In this document: piece by piece, positions 57,075-64,000 of the stretch
Layout of the letters: each line of letters starts with the position of its first letter
Numbering within the stretch: the first letter of the stretch is position 1
Assembly (NCBI GenBank): GCA_030247575.1
Contig: JAOTRV010000025.1
Coordinates: forward strand, 1-64,000
From: Sulfuritalea sp.
Lineage (GTDB): Bacteria; Pseudomonadota; Gammaproteobacteria; Burkholderiales; Rhodocyclaceae
Reading direction: 5' to 3'
Length of the DNA stretch: 64,000 nucleotides
Translations under genes and position numbers: made by a program
The notes under the pieces: model-generated
What the model saw: only the letters and a program-made list of their open reading frames with translations
What the model was told of the DNA's origin: nothing
Databases searched by the model: none

Positions 57075-57719
57075 TCAGAAACCAAAAAGGGAGCGAATCA
57101 GGCTGTTGAACAGCCACAGGAAGGGTCGCAGGATGGTATCCAGAACCCCGAAAAACAGCAATGCCAGCAGGATCGGAAAGCCCCAGCGTTCCAGCTGTGA
57201 AAATTTCCAGGCCGCGCGATGCGGCAGCAGGCTCACCACAATGCGCCCGCCGTCCAGCGGAGGCAGCGGAAGCAGGTTCAGGACCATCAGGACGCCGTTG
57301 ATGCTGATGCCGACCCGTGCCATTTCCTTCAAGGCTTCCGCATAGACGAATTCAGGGCTGCCGACGGCGAACTTCAACAGCAAGGCCCAGAACAGGGCCA
57401 TGACCAGATTGGCCCCCGGACCGGCCGCGGCCACCCACAGCATGTCCTGTTTGGGGCGGCGCAGGTTGCCGAAATTCACCGGCACCGGCTTGGCCCAGCC
57501 GAACAACAGCCCGCCCGCCGAAACAAGCAGGATCAATGCCGGGACGAGGATGGTTCCGATCGGATCGATATGCCGCAGCGGATTCAGGCTGATGCGCCCC
57601 ATCTGCCAGGCCGTCGGATCGCCGAAGTGCCGCGCCGCATAGCCGTGCGCCGCCTCGTGCAGCGTGATGGCAAAGATTACCGGCAGGGCGGAAATCGCCA
57701 GCGTCTGGATAACATTCAT
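57075..57719 (-). CDS. Site-2-protease-like M50 family membrane metalloprotease
   Basis: The 214-residue polytopic protein has the zinc motif HEAAH at residues 21-25 in the first helix. Conserved FGDPTAWQMGRISLNPLRHI follows, then DPIGTILVPALIL, FGWAKPVPVN, AAAGPGANLVMAL and the third motif LLPLPPLDGG near 150-160. This is the small PDZ-less group of site-2 proteases found beside trpS and yciO in many proteobacteria. Substrate unknown; intramembrane cleavage is inferred from the motifs. Confidence 0.93.
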   Translation of the reverse strand: MNVIQTLAISALPVIFAITLHEAAHGYAARHFGDPTAWQMGRISLNPLRHIDPIGTILVPALILLVSAGGLLFGWAKPVPVNFGNLRRPKQDMLWVAAAGPGANLVMALFWALLLKFAVGSPEFVYAEALKEMARVGISINGVLMVLNLLPLPPLDGGRIVVSLLPHRAAWKFSQLERWGFPILLALLFFGVLDTILRPFLWLFNSLIRSLFGF

Positions 57720-57746
57720 GGGAGGAGGCGATTCTATCAGACCGCT

Positions 57747-58373
57747 TCATTCCAGCCCGAAAGGCGCCAGCGGTCCCTTCCCGGCCCGGACCAGTTCGGG
57801 CTGGGCGCCGGTCAGATTGATGACCGTCGTCATCTCCATGCCGCATTTGCCGGCATCGATCACCAGATCGATCTGCTTTTCCAGGCGCTCGCGTATCTCG
57901 TCGGCATCGGCCAGCGGCACCTCGTAACCCGGCAGGATCAGGGTCGAGGTCAGCAGCGGTTCGTTCAGCTCTTCCAGCAGCGCGAGCGCCAGGGGATGGT
58001 TGGGAACGCGCAGGCCGATCGTCTTGCGCTTGGGATGCAGCAGGCGGCGCGGCAGTTCACGGGTGCCCTCCAGAATGAAGGTATAGCTGCCCGGTGTGGT
58101 GGCCTTCAGCAGGCGATATTGGGCGTTGTCCACGCGCGCATAGGTGGCGATCTCGGACAGGTCGCGGCACATCAGCGTGAAGTGATGGCGTTCGTCGACG
58201 CCGCGTATGCTGCGAATCCGATCGAGCAAGGGCGCGTAGCCGGAAACGCCGGCCAGCGAATAGGCGGCGTCGGTCGGCAGTGCGATGAGCCCGCCGCTGC
58301 GCGCAATCTCCGCCGCCTGCTTGATCAGGCGCGGCTGCGGATGCTCGGGATGAATATGAAATAGCTGGGCCAT
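57747..58373 (-). CDS. YciO/Sua5/YrdC-family protein
   Basis: The 208-residue protein has the family fold: IKQAAEIARSGGLIALPTDA near 17-36, YSLAGVSG, IRGVDERHHFTLMCRDLSEI, PGSYTFILEGTRELPRRLLH, RKTIGLRVPNHPLALALLEE and VINLTGAQPELVRAGKGPLA. The Lys-Arg-Ser-Lys-type motif of true TsaC (KRxxxK) is altered to RGVDERHHF, which points to the YciO branch. That branch binds RNA or nucleotide and is linked only loosely to threonylcarbamoyl-AMP synthesis. It lies 34 nt downstream of the PHP gene. Confidence 0.9.
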   Translation of the reverse strand: MAQLFHIHPEHPQPRLIKQAAEIARSGGLIALPTDAAYSLAGVSGYAPLLDRIRSIRGVDERHHFTLMCRDLSEIATYARVDNAQYRLLKATTPGSYTFILEGTRELPRRLLHPKRKTIGLRVPNHPLALALLEELNEPLLTSTLILPGYEVPLADADEIRERLEKQIDLVIDAGKCGMEMTTVINLTGAQPELVRAGKGPLAPFGLE

Positions 58374-58407
58374 GCGCAGTCCGTCGTTCGGGGAAGCGGT
58401 CGCCCGC

Positions 58408-59250
58408 CTAAATCAGCCGGGACCAGACCGGCGTCAGATCCTCGGGCAGATCCGGCAGCTTGCCGAGATCGATCCAGCTCTCGCCGGGTCCGTGAAAATC
58501 CGAGCCGCGCGACGCGAGAAAGCCGAACTGCCGCGCGATGTGCGCGAACTCGCGGACTTCGTCATCCTTGTTGGAACCCGACAGCACTTCGATGCCGCTT
58601 CCGCCGCAGGCCTTGAAGGCCGCAAACAACTCGTTGCGCTCAGCCTTCGACAGCCGGTAGCGGCCAGGATGGGCGATTACCGCGATGCCGCCGGCGCCGG
58701 TGATCCAGCGCAGGGCATCTTCCAGCGTCGCCCAGGCATGCTCGACATAGCCCGGCTTGCCCTTGGCCAGCCAGTAGTCGAACACCGATTTGACGTCCTT
58801 GGCATGTCCCTGTTCGACGATGTAGCGGGCGAAATGCGATCGACTGACCAGCGCCGGATTGCCGGCGTAACGGAGCGCGCCTTCATAGGAGCCATGGATG
58901 CCGGCCTTGTCGAGTTCCGCCGCCATGCGTCCGGCTCGTTCGTCGCGGCCGCTCCTGACTCGCCGCAGTCCCTCGGTCAGCTCTGCATCCGCGGGATCGA
59001 TGCCGAGGCCCACGATATGCACGGTCTGGTCGTCGCCCCAGGAAATCGACACCTCGACGCCATCGACGAAGCGCAGCCCGATCTCCGCGGCCGTGGCGCG
59101 GGCTTCGGCCAGTCCGCCGAGTTCGTCGTGATCGGTCAGCGCCAGCAATTCGACGCCGTTGCCCTGGGCGCGGCGCACCAGTTCGGCCGGCGCCAGCAGG
59201 CCGTCGGAAACCGTCGAGTGACAGTGCAGGTCGGCGTTGAGAGGCTTCAT
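58408..59250 (-). CDS. PHP-domain phosphoesterase (RNase AM / nucleoside-bisphosphatase, YciV-like)
   Basis: The 280-residue protein starts ADLHCHSTVSDG at 6-17 (metal-binding Asp7, His9, His11). It continues with ALTDHDELGGLAEA, FVDGVEVSISWGDDQTVHIV, LGIDPADAELTEGL, IAVIAHPGRYRLS and ASRGSDFHGPGESWIDLG. E. coli YciV (Rnm) removes 3'-phosphate from 3',5'-nucleotide bisphosphates and trims 5' ends of rRNAs; the same is likely here. ATG 59248-59250 is chosen because the motif follows directly; the start overlaps the stop of the alpha/beta hydrolase gene by 4 nt. Confidence 0.93.
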   Translation of the reverse strand: MKPLNADLHCHSTVSDGLLAPAELVRRAQGNGVELLALTDHDELGGLAEARATAAEIGLRFVDGVEVSISWGDDQTVHIVGLGIDPADAELTEGLRRVRSGRDERAGRMAAELDKAGIHGSYEGALRYAGNPALVSRSHFARYIVEQGHAKDVKSVFDYWLAKGKPGYVEHAWATLEDALRWITGAGGIAVIAHPGRYRLSKAERNELFAAFKACGGSGIEVLSGSNKDDEVREFAHIARQFGFLASRGSDFHGPGESWIDLGKLPDLPEDLTPVWSRLI

Positions 59251-60116
59251 GCGACGAAGAACTCCTCGACAAGACCCGCCACTTCCTGCGGCCGGTCGTG
59301 ATGCAGATTGTGCCCGCACTCCTGCAGCGTCACTTCCCGCAACTCGCGGAAACAAGCGATCCGCTCGCGGTAGTCGGCGGATTCGACCGAGAACAGCTGC
59401 TTGAATATGAACGAGTCGGCGCCGGTCACCCAGAGTACCGGCGCGGTCACCCGGCGCCAGAGTGCCATCGCTTCTTCGATGCGATAAATGATCGGATTCA
59501 CCCATCGGTGGAAAGGGTCGGCAGCCAGCCGGATGCCACCCGCGCCGTCGTCCTCGCCCAGATGCTGGGCGAGAAACCGAGCCTTCCGGTCGGACAGGCG
59601 CGGGTTCTCCTTCTGCAACCGCGCGGCAAAGGCCGGGCGATCAGGGTAGGAGCGGAAGCTCGGCGTATCGCGCAACTGATCGAGCCAGTTGGCGTACCGG
59701 TCCGGCGCCTCGTCCGGCGAGAAGCGGCGCATGCCCAAACCTTCCAGATTCACCAGCCCTGCCACGCGCGACGGACGGATGCCCGCATAGATGCATGCCG
59801 CGTTGCCGCCGAGACTGTGCGCGACCAAGCGCACCGGCGACTGCGGCGAATAGTGTTCGAGCAGGGCATCGAGATCGGCAATGTAGTCGGGAAACCAGTA
59901 CACATCGCGATTCCACTCGGACAGGCCGAAGCCGCGCCAGTCCGGCGCCAGCACGCGCCAATCGCGCTGCAGGGCATCGACCACGAATTGCCAGGAGGCC
60001 GAAACGTCGCACCAGCCATGCAGCAGCACCAGCAGCGGCGCCGCTTCGTCGCCCCACACGCGCACATGCAGGCGCCGACCGCGCACTTGAACGAATTCGG
60101 ATTCACAGGCTTTCAT
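59247..60116 (-). CDS. Alpha/beta hydrolase fold protein
   Basis: The 289-residue protein has the oxyanion motif LLHGWCDVSASW near 31-42, the strand VLAPDWRGFGLSEW and the nucleophile elbow AHSLGGN with Ser101. The final histidine lies in ECGHNLHHDRP near residue 268. It resembles the haloalkane dehalogenase/epoxide hydrolase/esterase superfamily, but no active-site detail identifies a substrate. Its stop overlaps the PHP gene start. It is separated by 85 bp from the Rid-family gene upstream, so it may not belong to that operon. Confidence 0.85.
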   Translation of the reverse strand: MKACESEFVQVRGRRLHVRVWGDEAAPLLVLLHGWCDVSASWQFVVDALQRDWRVLAPDWRGFGLSEWNRDVYWFPDYIADLDALLEHYSPQSPVRLVAHSLGGNAACIYAGIRPSRVAGLVNLEGLGMRRFSPDEAPDRYANWLDQLRDTPSFRSYPDRPAFAARLQKENPRLSDRKARFLAQHLGEDDGAGGIRLAADPFHRWVNPIIYRIEEAMALWRRVTAPVLWVTGADSFIFKQLFSVESADYRERIACFRELREVTLQECGHNLHHDRPQEVAGLVEEFFVA

Positions 60117-60201
60117 GCCAATATTTTACAGCGCCGGCAGCGCGCACTGCGAATCTCCACGGCGGCCCACGGCGCATTGCGCGCCGGAACCTTCGCCGCG
60201 G

Positions 60202-60633
60202 TCAGTCAGGAATGACAGCCGTGGCCTCGATCTCGACACGGGCCGCGTCTTCCATCAATCCCGAAACCTGCACCGCGGTCATGGCCGGAAAATTGCGGCC
60301 GATGACCTCGCGATAGGCACGACCCAGCTGCGGATAGGCGGCAAGATATTCGCGCTTGTCGATCACGTACCAGGTCATGCGAACGATGTGCTCGGGTCTG
60401 CCGCCGGCCTCGGTCAGCACAGCGACGATGTTCTGCAAAGCCTGCCGCGCCTGCCCGGCGAAGTCGCTGGTATGGAAGCGGCACTGGCCGTCCCAGCCGA
60501 TCTGGCCGCCGATGACCACCGTGCGGCCGCGCGCCGCAATACCGTTCGAATAGCCACGGGGCGCCGCCCATCCGGGAGGCTGCAGGATCTCGATGTCCGG
60601 CCGGGGTTCGACTTCCAACTGGCTGATCTTCAT
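60202..60633 (-). CDS. Rid (YjgF/YER057c/UK114) family protein lacking the canonical arginine
   Basis: The 143-residue protein has the family pattern TVVIGGQIGWDGQCRFHTSD near 38-57, QARQALQNIVAVLTEAGGRP, HIVRMTWYVIDKREYLAAYP and NFPAMTAVQVSGLMEDAARV, then EIEATAVIPD. In RidA proper an arginine follows PA and binds the carboxylate of the imine substrate; here it is methionine (Met118), which suggests one of the non-canonical Rid subgroups. ATG 60631-60633 has GGAG 3 nt upstream. It starts 14 nt after the hydroxylase/reductase gene and is surely co-transcribed. Confidence 0.92.
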   Translation of the reverse strand: MKISQLEVEPRPDIEILQPPGWAAPRGYSNGIAARGRTVVIGGQIGWDGQCRFHTSDFAGQARQALQNIVAVLTEAGGRPEHIVRMTWYVIDKREYLAAYPQLGRAYREVIGRNFPAMTAVQVSGLMEDAARVEIEATAVIPD

Positions 60634-60647
60634 TTCTCCGATTCCTG

Positions 60648-62951
60648 TCAGGCGTTCAGCGCGAGCTGCCCGGCGCGCTCGAGATTGCGTTCGAGCTGAA
60701 CCTTGCCGCCCTGATACTGCTTCGGCCACGGCATCTCCTTGTAGCCCTGCTCGGCCGCCGCGTGCAGCGTCCAGGCCGGATCGGCCAGGTGCGGGCGGGC
60801 CAGCGCACACAGGTCGGCGCGACCGGCGGCGATGATGGTATTGACATGATCCGCCTCGAAAATGTTGCCGACGGCAATGGTCGGCACATCCAGCTCGTTG
60901 CGTATCTGGTCGGAGAACGGCACCTGGAACATGCGGCCATAGACGGGGGCCTCCTCCTTGCTGACCTGGCCCGAGGAGACGTGGATGATGTCGGCGCCGG
61001 CTTCCTTGAACAGCCGCGAAACGGCCACCGAGTCGTCCGGCGCGATTCCGCCGGGCACCCAGTCGTGGGCCGAGATGCGCACCGACATCGGCTTGTCCGC
61101 CGGCCACACCTCGCGCATGGCGCGGAATACTTCCAGCGGGTAGCGGCAGCGGTTCTCGAGGCTGCCGCCGTATTCGTCGCTCCGCTGATTGGTCAGCGGC
61201 GAAATGAAGGATGACATCAGGTAGCCATGGGCGGCATGGAATTCGACCATGTCGAAGTCGACGCTGGCGGCACGGCGAGTGGCGGCGACGAAGTCGGCCT
61301 TGACCCTACCCATGTCGGCACGATCCATTTCCTTCGGCACCTGCGAAGTGCCCGGTATGTAGGGCAGCGGCGACGGCGCCAGCAGCGGCCAGCCGCCGCT
61401 TTGCAGCGGCATGTCGATGGCGTCCCACGCCAGGCGGGTCGAGCCCTTGCGTCCGGCGTGGCCGACCTGCAGCGAAACCCTGGCGTTGCCGTTGGCGTGG
61501 ATATAGTCGACGATGCGCTGCCAGGCGTTCGCCTGGGCGTCGTTCCAGATGCCGGTGCATCCGGGCGTGATGCGGGCGTCGGCGGAGACGCAGGTCATCT
61601 CTGTGACGATCAGCCCCGCGCCACCCATGCCGCGGCTGCCGTAATGCACCAGGTGGAAATCGCCGGGAATGCCGTCGTCCGCCGAGTACATGCACATCGG
61701 CGACACCACCACGCGGTTGGCCAGAGTCATGCCGCGCAACTTGAACGGCGTGAACATCGGCGGCGCCGGCGTCGCACCGGGAGGCGTCGGCACGCCGCAC
61801 TTTCCGGCGAACCAGCGATCGAGATCTTCGGTGTAGTGCGGATCGCGCAGCTTCTGGTTGGCGTGGCCGACGCGCTGGCTACCGGTGAGCACGGCGAAGG
61901 CGAACTGTTCCGGCTCCATGTGCACATAGCGCTCGACCTCCTCGAACCAGGTCATCCGGTTGCGCGCCGCGCTCTGCAGCTTGAGCGCCTCGATTTCGCG
62001 CTCGGCCTGATAGCGGGCCAGGCGCGCCGGCACGTCGCCTTCGGCGCTGTTCATGACATTGACCAGAGCCCGGGCGTCTTCCATCGCCAGCTTGGTGCCG
62101 GAACCGATGGTGAAGTGCGCTGTATGCGCCGCATCGCCGAGCAGCACGATGTTGTCCTTGAACCAGCGTTCGCAGAGCACGCGGTTGAACTTGATCCACA
62201 CTGCCGATCCGCGCAGGTGGCTCGCATTGGAAATCAGGCGCGCACCGTCCAGCATGTCGGCGAACAGCTCTTCGCAAAACGCGATCGACTGGCCCGGCTC
62301 CATTTTGTCGATGCCGGCCTTGAGCCAGGTCTCTTCCGGGGTTTCGACGATGAAGGTCGCCCATTCCTCGTTGAACTGATAGGCGTGAAGATTGAACCAG
62401 CCCCAGGGGGTTTCCTTGAAGGCAAAGGTGAAGGCGTTGAGCTTCTTCTTCGCGCCGAGCCAGATGAAGCGACACTTGCGCACGTCGATGCGCGGATTGA
62501 AATGGCTTGCGTATTTGCTTCGCGTGGCCGAGTTCACGCCGTCGGAACCGATGACAAGGTCGTACTCCCTGGCGTAGTCGTCCGGATCCATGGCTTCGGC
62601 CCCGAACTGAAGGTCGACGCCGAGTTCCCTGGCGCGGGCCTGGAAGATCTGCAGCAGCTTCAGGCGCCCGATGCCGCAGAAGCCGTGGCCGCCGGACACC
62701 ATGCGCCGGCCCTTGAAGAACACGTCGACATCGTCCCAGTGATGGAAATTGCGCTCGATTTCCGCGACGACCTGAGGGTCGTCCTGGCGAAAGCCGTCCA
62801 TGGTCTTGTCGGAAAACACCACACCCCAGCCGAAGGTGCTGTCGGGCTGGTTGCGTTCGATCACGGTGATGTCGCAGGCCGGATTGGCCTTCTTCATCAG
62901 AATCGAAAAGTACAAACCGGCGGGGCCTCCGCCCAGACAAACGATACGCAT
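60648..62951 (-). CDS. Bifunctional aryl-CoA monooxygenase/reductase (salicylyl-CoA 5-hydroxylase or 2-aminobenzoyl-CoA monooxygenase/reductase type)
   Basis: The 767-residue fusion protein has an N-terminal FAD monooxygenase ([20 protein letters not shown] with GGGPAG at 7-12; [40 protein letters not shown] near 275). The C-terminal half is an old-yellow-enzyme FMN domain from about residue 395 ([40 protein letters not shown] near 568; [12 protein letters not shown]). The same fusion is known in 2-aminobenzoyl-CoA monooxygenase/reductase of Azoarcus evansii and salicylyl-CoA 5-hydroxylases. Both hydroxylate an aryl-CoA at C5; the first also reduces the ring. Sequence alone does not separate them, and no aryl-CoA ligase is in the window. 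ATG 62949-62951 has GGAGGAG upstream. The gene is divergent from rmlB. Confidence 0.92.
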   Translation of the reverse strand: MRIVCLGGGPAGLYFSILMKKANPACDITVIERNQPDSTFGWGVVFSDKTMDGFRQDDPQVVAEIERNFHHWDDVDVFFKGRRMVSGGHGFCGIGRLKLLQIFQARARELGVDLQFGAEAMDPDDYAREYDLVIGSDGVNSATRSKYASHFNPRIDVRKCRFIWLGAKKKLNAFTFAFKETPWGWFNLHAYQFNEEWATFIVETPEETWLKAGIDKMEPGQSIAFCEELFADMLDGARLISNASHLRGSAVWIKFNRVLCERWFKDNIVLLGDAAHTAHFTIGSGTKLAMEDARALVNVMNSAEGDVPARLARYQAEREIEALKLQSAARNRMTWFEEVERYVHMEPEQFAFAVLTGSQRVGHANQKLRDPHYTEDLDRWFAGKCGVPTPPGATPAPPMFTPFKLRGMTLANRVVVSPMCMYSADDGIPGDFHLVHYGSRGMGGAGLIVTEMTCVSADARITPGCTGIWNDAQANAWQRIVDYIHANGNARVSLQVGHAGRKGSTRLAWDAIDMPLQSGGWPLLAPSPLPYIPGTSQVPKEMDRADMGRVKADFVAATRRAASVDFDMVEFHAAHGYLMSSFISPLTNQRSDEYGGSLENRCRYPLEVFRAMREVWPADKPMSVRISAHDWVPGGIAPDDSVAVSRLFKEAGADIIHVSSGQVSKEEAPVYGRMFQVPFSDQIRNELDVPTIAVGNIFEADHVNTIIAAGRADLCALARPHLADPAWTLHAAAEQGYKEMPWPKQYQGGKVQLERNLERAGQLALNA

Positions 62952-63160
62952 TGCAATCTCCTCCCTCGCCGGCATTATCTGCATTTGTTTTATTTTAGGT
63001 TTAAAGCATTTGCCGTGTCAAGCGGACCCGGATTTCAGCTACGGCAGGTCTGGACGGTGGCACCGCGGCGCTGCCGGTCGGAGCCGGATTTTCATCGAAT
63101 ACAATAGCGCCTCAGCGTTCGCCTCGTGCCCGCATCTTCCCGCAACAGTACTGAACCCAC

Positions 63161-64000
63161 ATGAAAACCATCTTCGTCACCGGCGGCGCCGGCTTCATCG
63201 GCTCGGCGCTGATTCGCCTGCTGATCGCGCAAAGCGACTGGCGCATCGTCAATATCGACAAGCTGACCTACGCCGGCAATCTCGAATCGCTGGCCGAACT
63301 CGCCGACCTCGGCGACCCGCGGCGCCACAACTTCAGCCGCACCGACATCTGCGACCGCGCGGCGCTGGACGCCCTGTTCGAGGAACACCGGCCGGCCGGC
63401 GTGATCCACCTCGCCGCCGAGTCGCATGTCGACCGTTCGATCCACGGCCCGGGCGATTTCATCGAGACCAACATCGCCGGCACCTACACCCTGCTCGAAG
63501 CGGCCCGCGCCTTCTGGTCCGCGCTCGACGCCGGGGCCAAGGCCGCCTTCCGCTTCCATCACGTCTCGACCGACGAGGTCTTCGGCTCGCTGGGTGACTC
63601 GGGCCTCTTCGTCGAAACCAGCCCCTACCAGCCGAATTCGCCCTACTCGGCGTCGAAAGCCGCTTCCGACCACCTGGTGCGCGCCTGGCATCACACCTAC
63701 GGCCTGCCGACCGTGATCACCAACTGCTCCAACAACTACGGCCCCTGCCAGTTTCCCGAAAAGCTGATCCCGCTGATGATCCACAACGCCGTCACCGACA
63801 AGCATCTGCCCATCTACGGCAAGGGCGACAACGTACGCGACTGGCTCTACGTCGATGACCACGCCCGGGCCCTGCGCCTGGTCTTCGAACAAGGCATGCC
63901 GGGCGAGACCTACAACATCGGCGGCCACAACGAGAAGACCAACCTCGAAGTCGTCGACACCCTGTGCGCCCTGCTCGACGAACTGAAGCCGCGCCACGAC
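63161..64000 (+). CDS. rmlB: dTDP-glucose 4,6-dehydratase (partial, runs off right edge)
   Basis: 280 codons are visible of about 355 expected. The NAD site is [20 protein letters not shown] near 5-24. [33 protein letters not shown] near 83-102, [13 protein letters not shown] and the YxxxK pair in [14 protein letters not shown] follow, with [20 protein letters not shown] and YIYVGDN-type [12 protein letters not shown]. It converts dTDP-glucose to dTDP-4-keto-6-deoxyglucose for L-rhamnose and related sugars. Probably the first gene of an rml or wider sugar cluster to the right. A TACAAT (63100-63105) lies 55 nt upstream as a possible -10, without a clear -35. Confidence 0.95.
   Translation, partial: MKTIFVTGGAGFIGSALIRLLIAQSDWRIVNIDKLTYAGNLESLAELADLGDPRRHNFSRTDICDRAALDALFEEHRPAGVIHLAAESHVDRSIHGPGDFIETNIAGTYTLLEAARAFWSALDAGAKAAFRFHHVSTDEVFGSLGDSGLFVETSPYQPNSPYSASKAASDHLVRAWHHTYGLPTVITNCSNNYGPCQFPEKLIPLMIHNAVTDKHLPIYGKGDNVRDWLYVDDHARALRLVFEQGMPGETYNIGGHNEKTNLEVVDTLCALLDELKPRHD

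Noticed and set aside
59251-59505. 85-residue N-terminal extension of the PHP phosphoesterase
   Set aside because: It overlaps the alpha/beta hydrolase gene and is Arg/Gly-rich noise; the metal motif starts right after ATG 59250.
60634-61107. N-terminal extension that would make the Rid protein 301 residues long
   Set aside because: The extra 158 residues are an out-of-frame reading of the hydroxylase gene; the Rid domain starts at its own ATG with a ribosome site.

Overview
The window is high-GC chromosomal DNA with the gene order of a betaproteobacterium. Evidence is the rimP-nusA-infB-rbfA-truB-rpsO-pnp block, the PHP/yciO-M50-trpS-scpA-scpB-rluB block, and a bifunctional aryl-CoA monooxygenase/reductase of the Azoarcus type. 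A Rhodocyclales-like host is my best inference; no 16S gene is present to settle it.

Region 1 (1-26.3 kb) is a giant secreted-protein island. One minus-strand reading frame starts at 19480 and runs off the left edge still open, giving at least 6,493 residues. It begins with five tandem modules of about 2.1 kb. Each module carries exactly seven FG-GAP repeats (35 in all, each set the size of one seven-bladed integrin-like propeller), then RTX calcium-binding nonapeptides, then a conserved spacer. Three long RTX super-blocks follow, each opened by the same 90-100 residue cap domain. At the left edge are near-identical 49-residue FG-GAP/VCBS-type repeats. Upstream on the same strand are a TIGR03032-family protein of unknown function and a TPR/O-GlcNAc-transferase-like (GT41) glycosyltransferase. 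Divergent from them is a type I secretion ABC transporter/HlyD adaptor pair. The simplest reading is a giant adhesin or surface-layer-like protein with its own exporter and possibly its own cytoplasmic glycosyltransferase. No TolC-like outer membrane channel is in the window.

Region 2 (26.3-43.6 kb) is an exopolysaccharide locus. It holds a GT4 glycosyltransferase, a TviB/WbpO-type nucleotide sugar dehydrogenase, an alanine-rich FecR-domain protein, a TPR-like exported protein, an O-antigen-ligase/polymerase, a CpsB PHP phosphatase, a Wzc-like tyrosine autokinase, a short Wza-like export protein, an outer membrane beta-barrel protein, two Sel1-repeat proteins flanking a lytic transglycosylase, and a WecA/MraY-like initiating transferase. 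A 26-codon hydrophobic peptide gene overlaps the start of the beta-barrel gene.

Region 3 (43.7-60.1 kb) is housekeeping: tRNA-Pro(TGG), divergent dksA, pnp, rpsO, truB, rbfA, infB, nusA, rimP, rluB, scpB, scpA, trpS, an M50 protease, yciO, a PHP phosphoesterase and an alpha/beta hydrolase. Convincing promoters are visible for tRNA-Pro, dksA, rpsO and the rimP operon. Terminators are visible after dksA/pnp and after rpsO.

Region 4 (60.2-64 kb) has an aromatic acyl-CoA hydroxylase/reductase with a Rid-family partner. Divergent from it is the start of rmlB (dTDP-glucose 4,6-dehydratase), which runs off the right edge and probably opens a nucleotide-sugar cluster.
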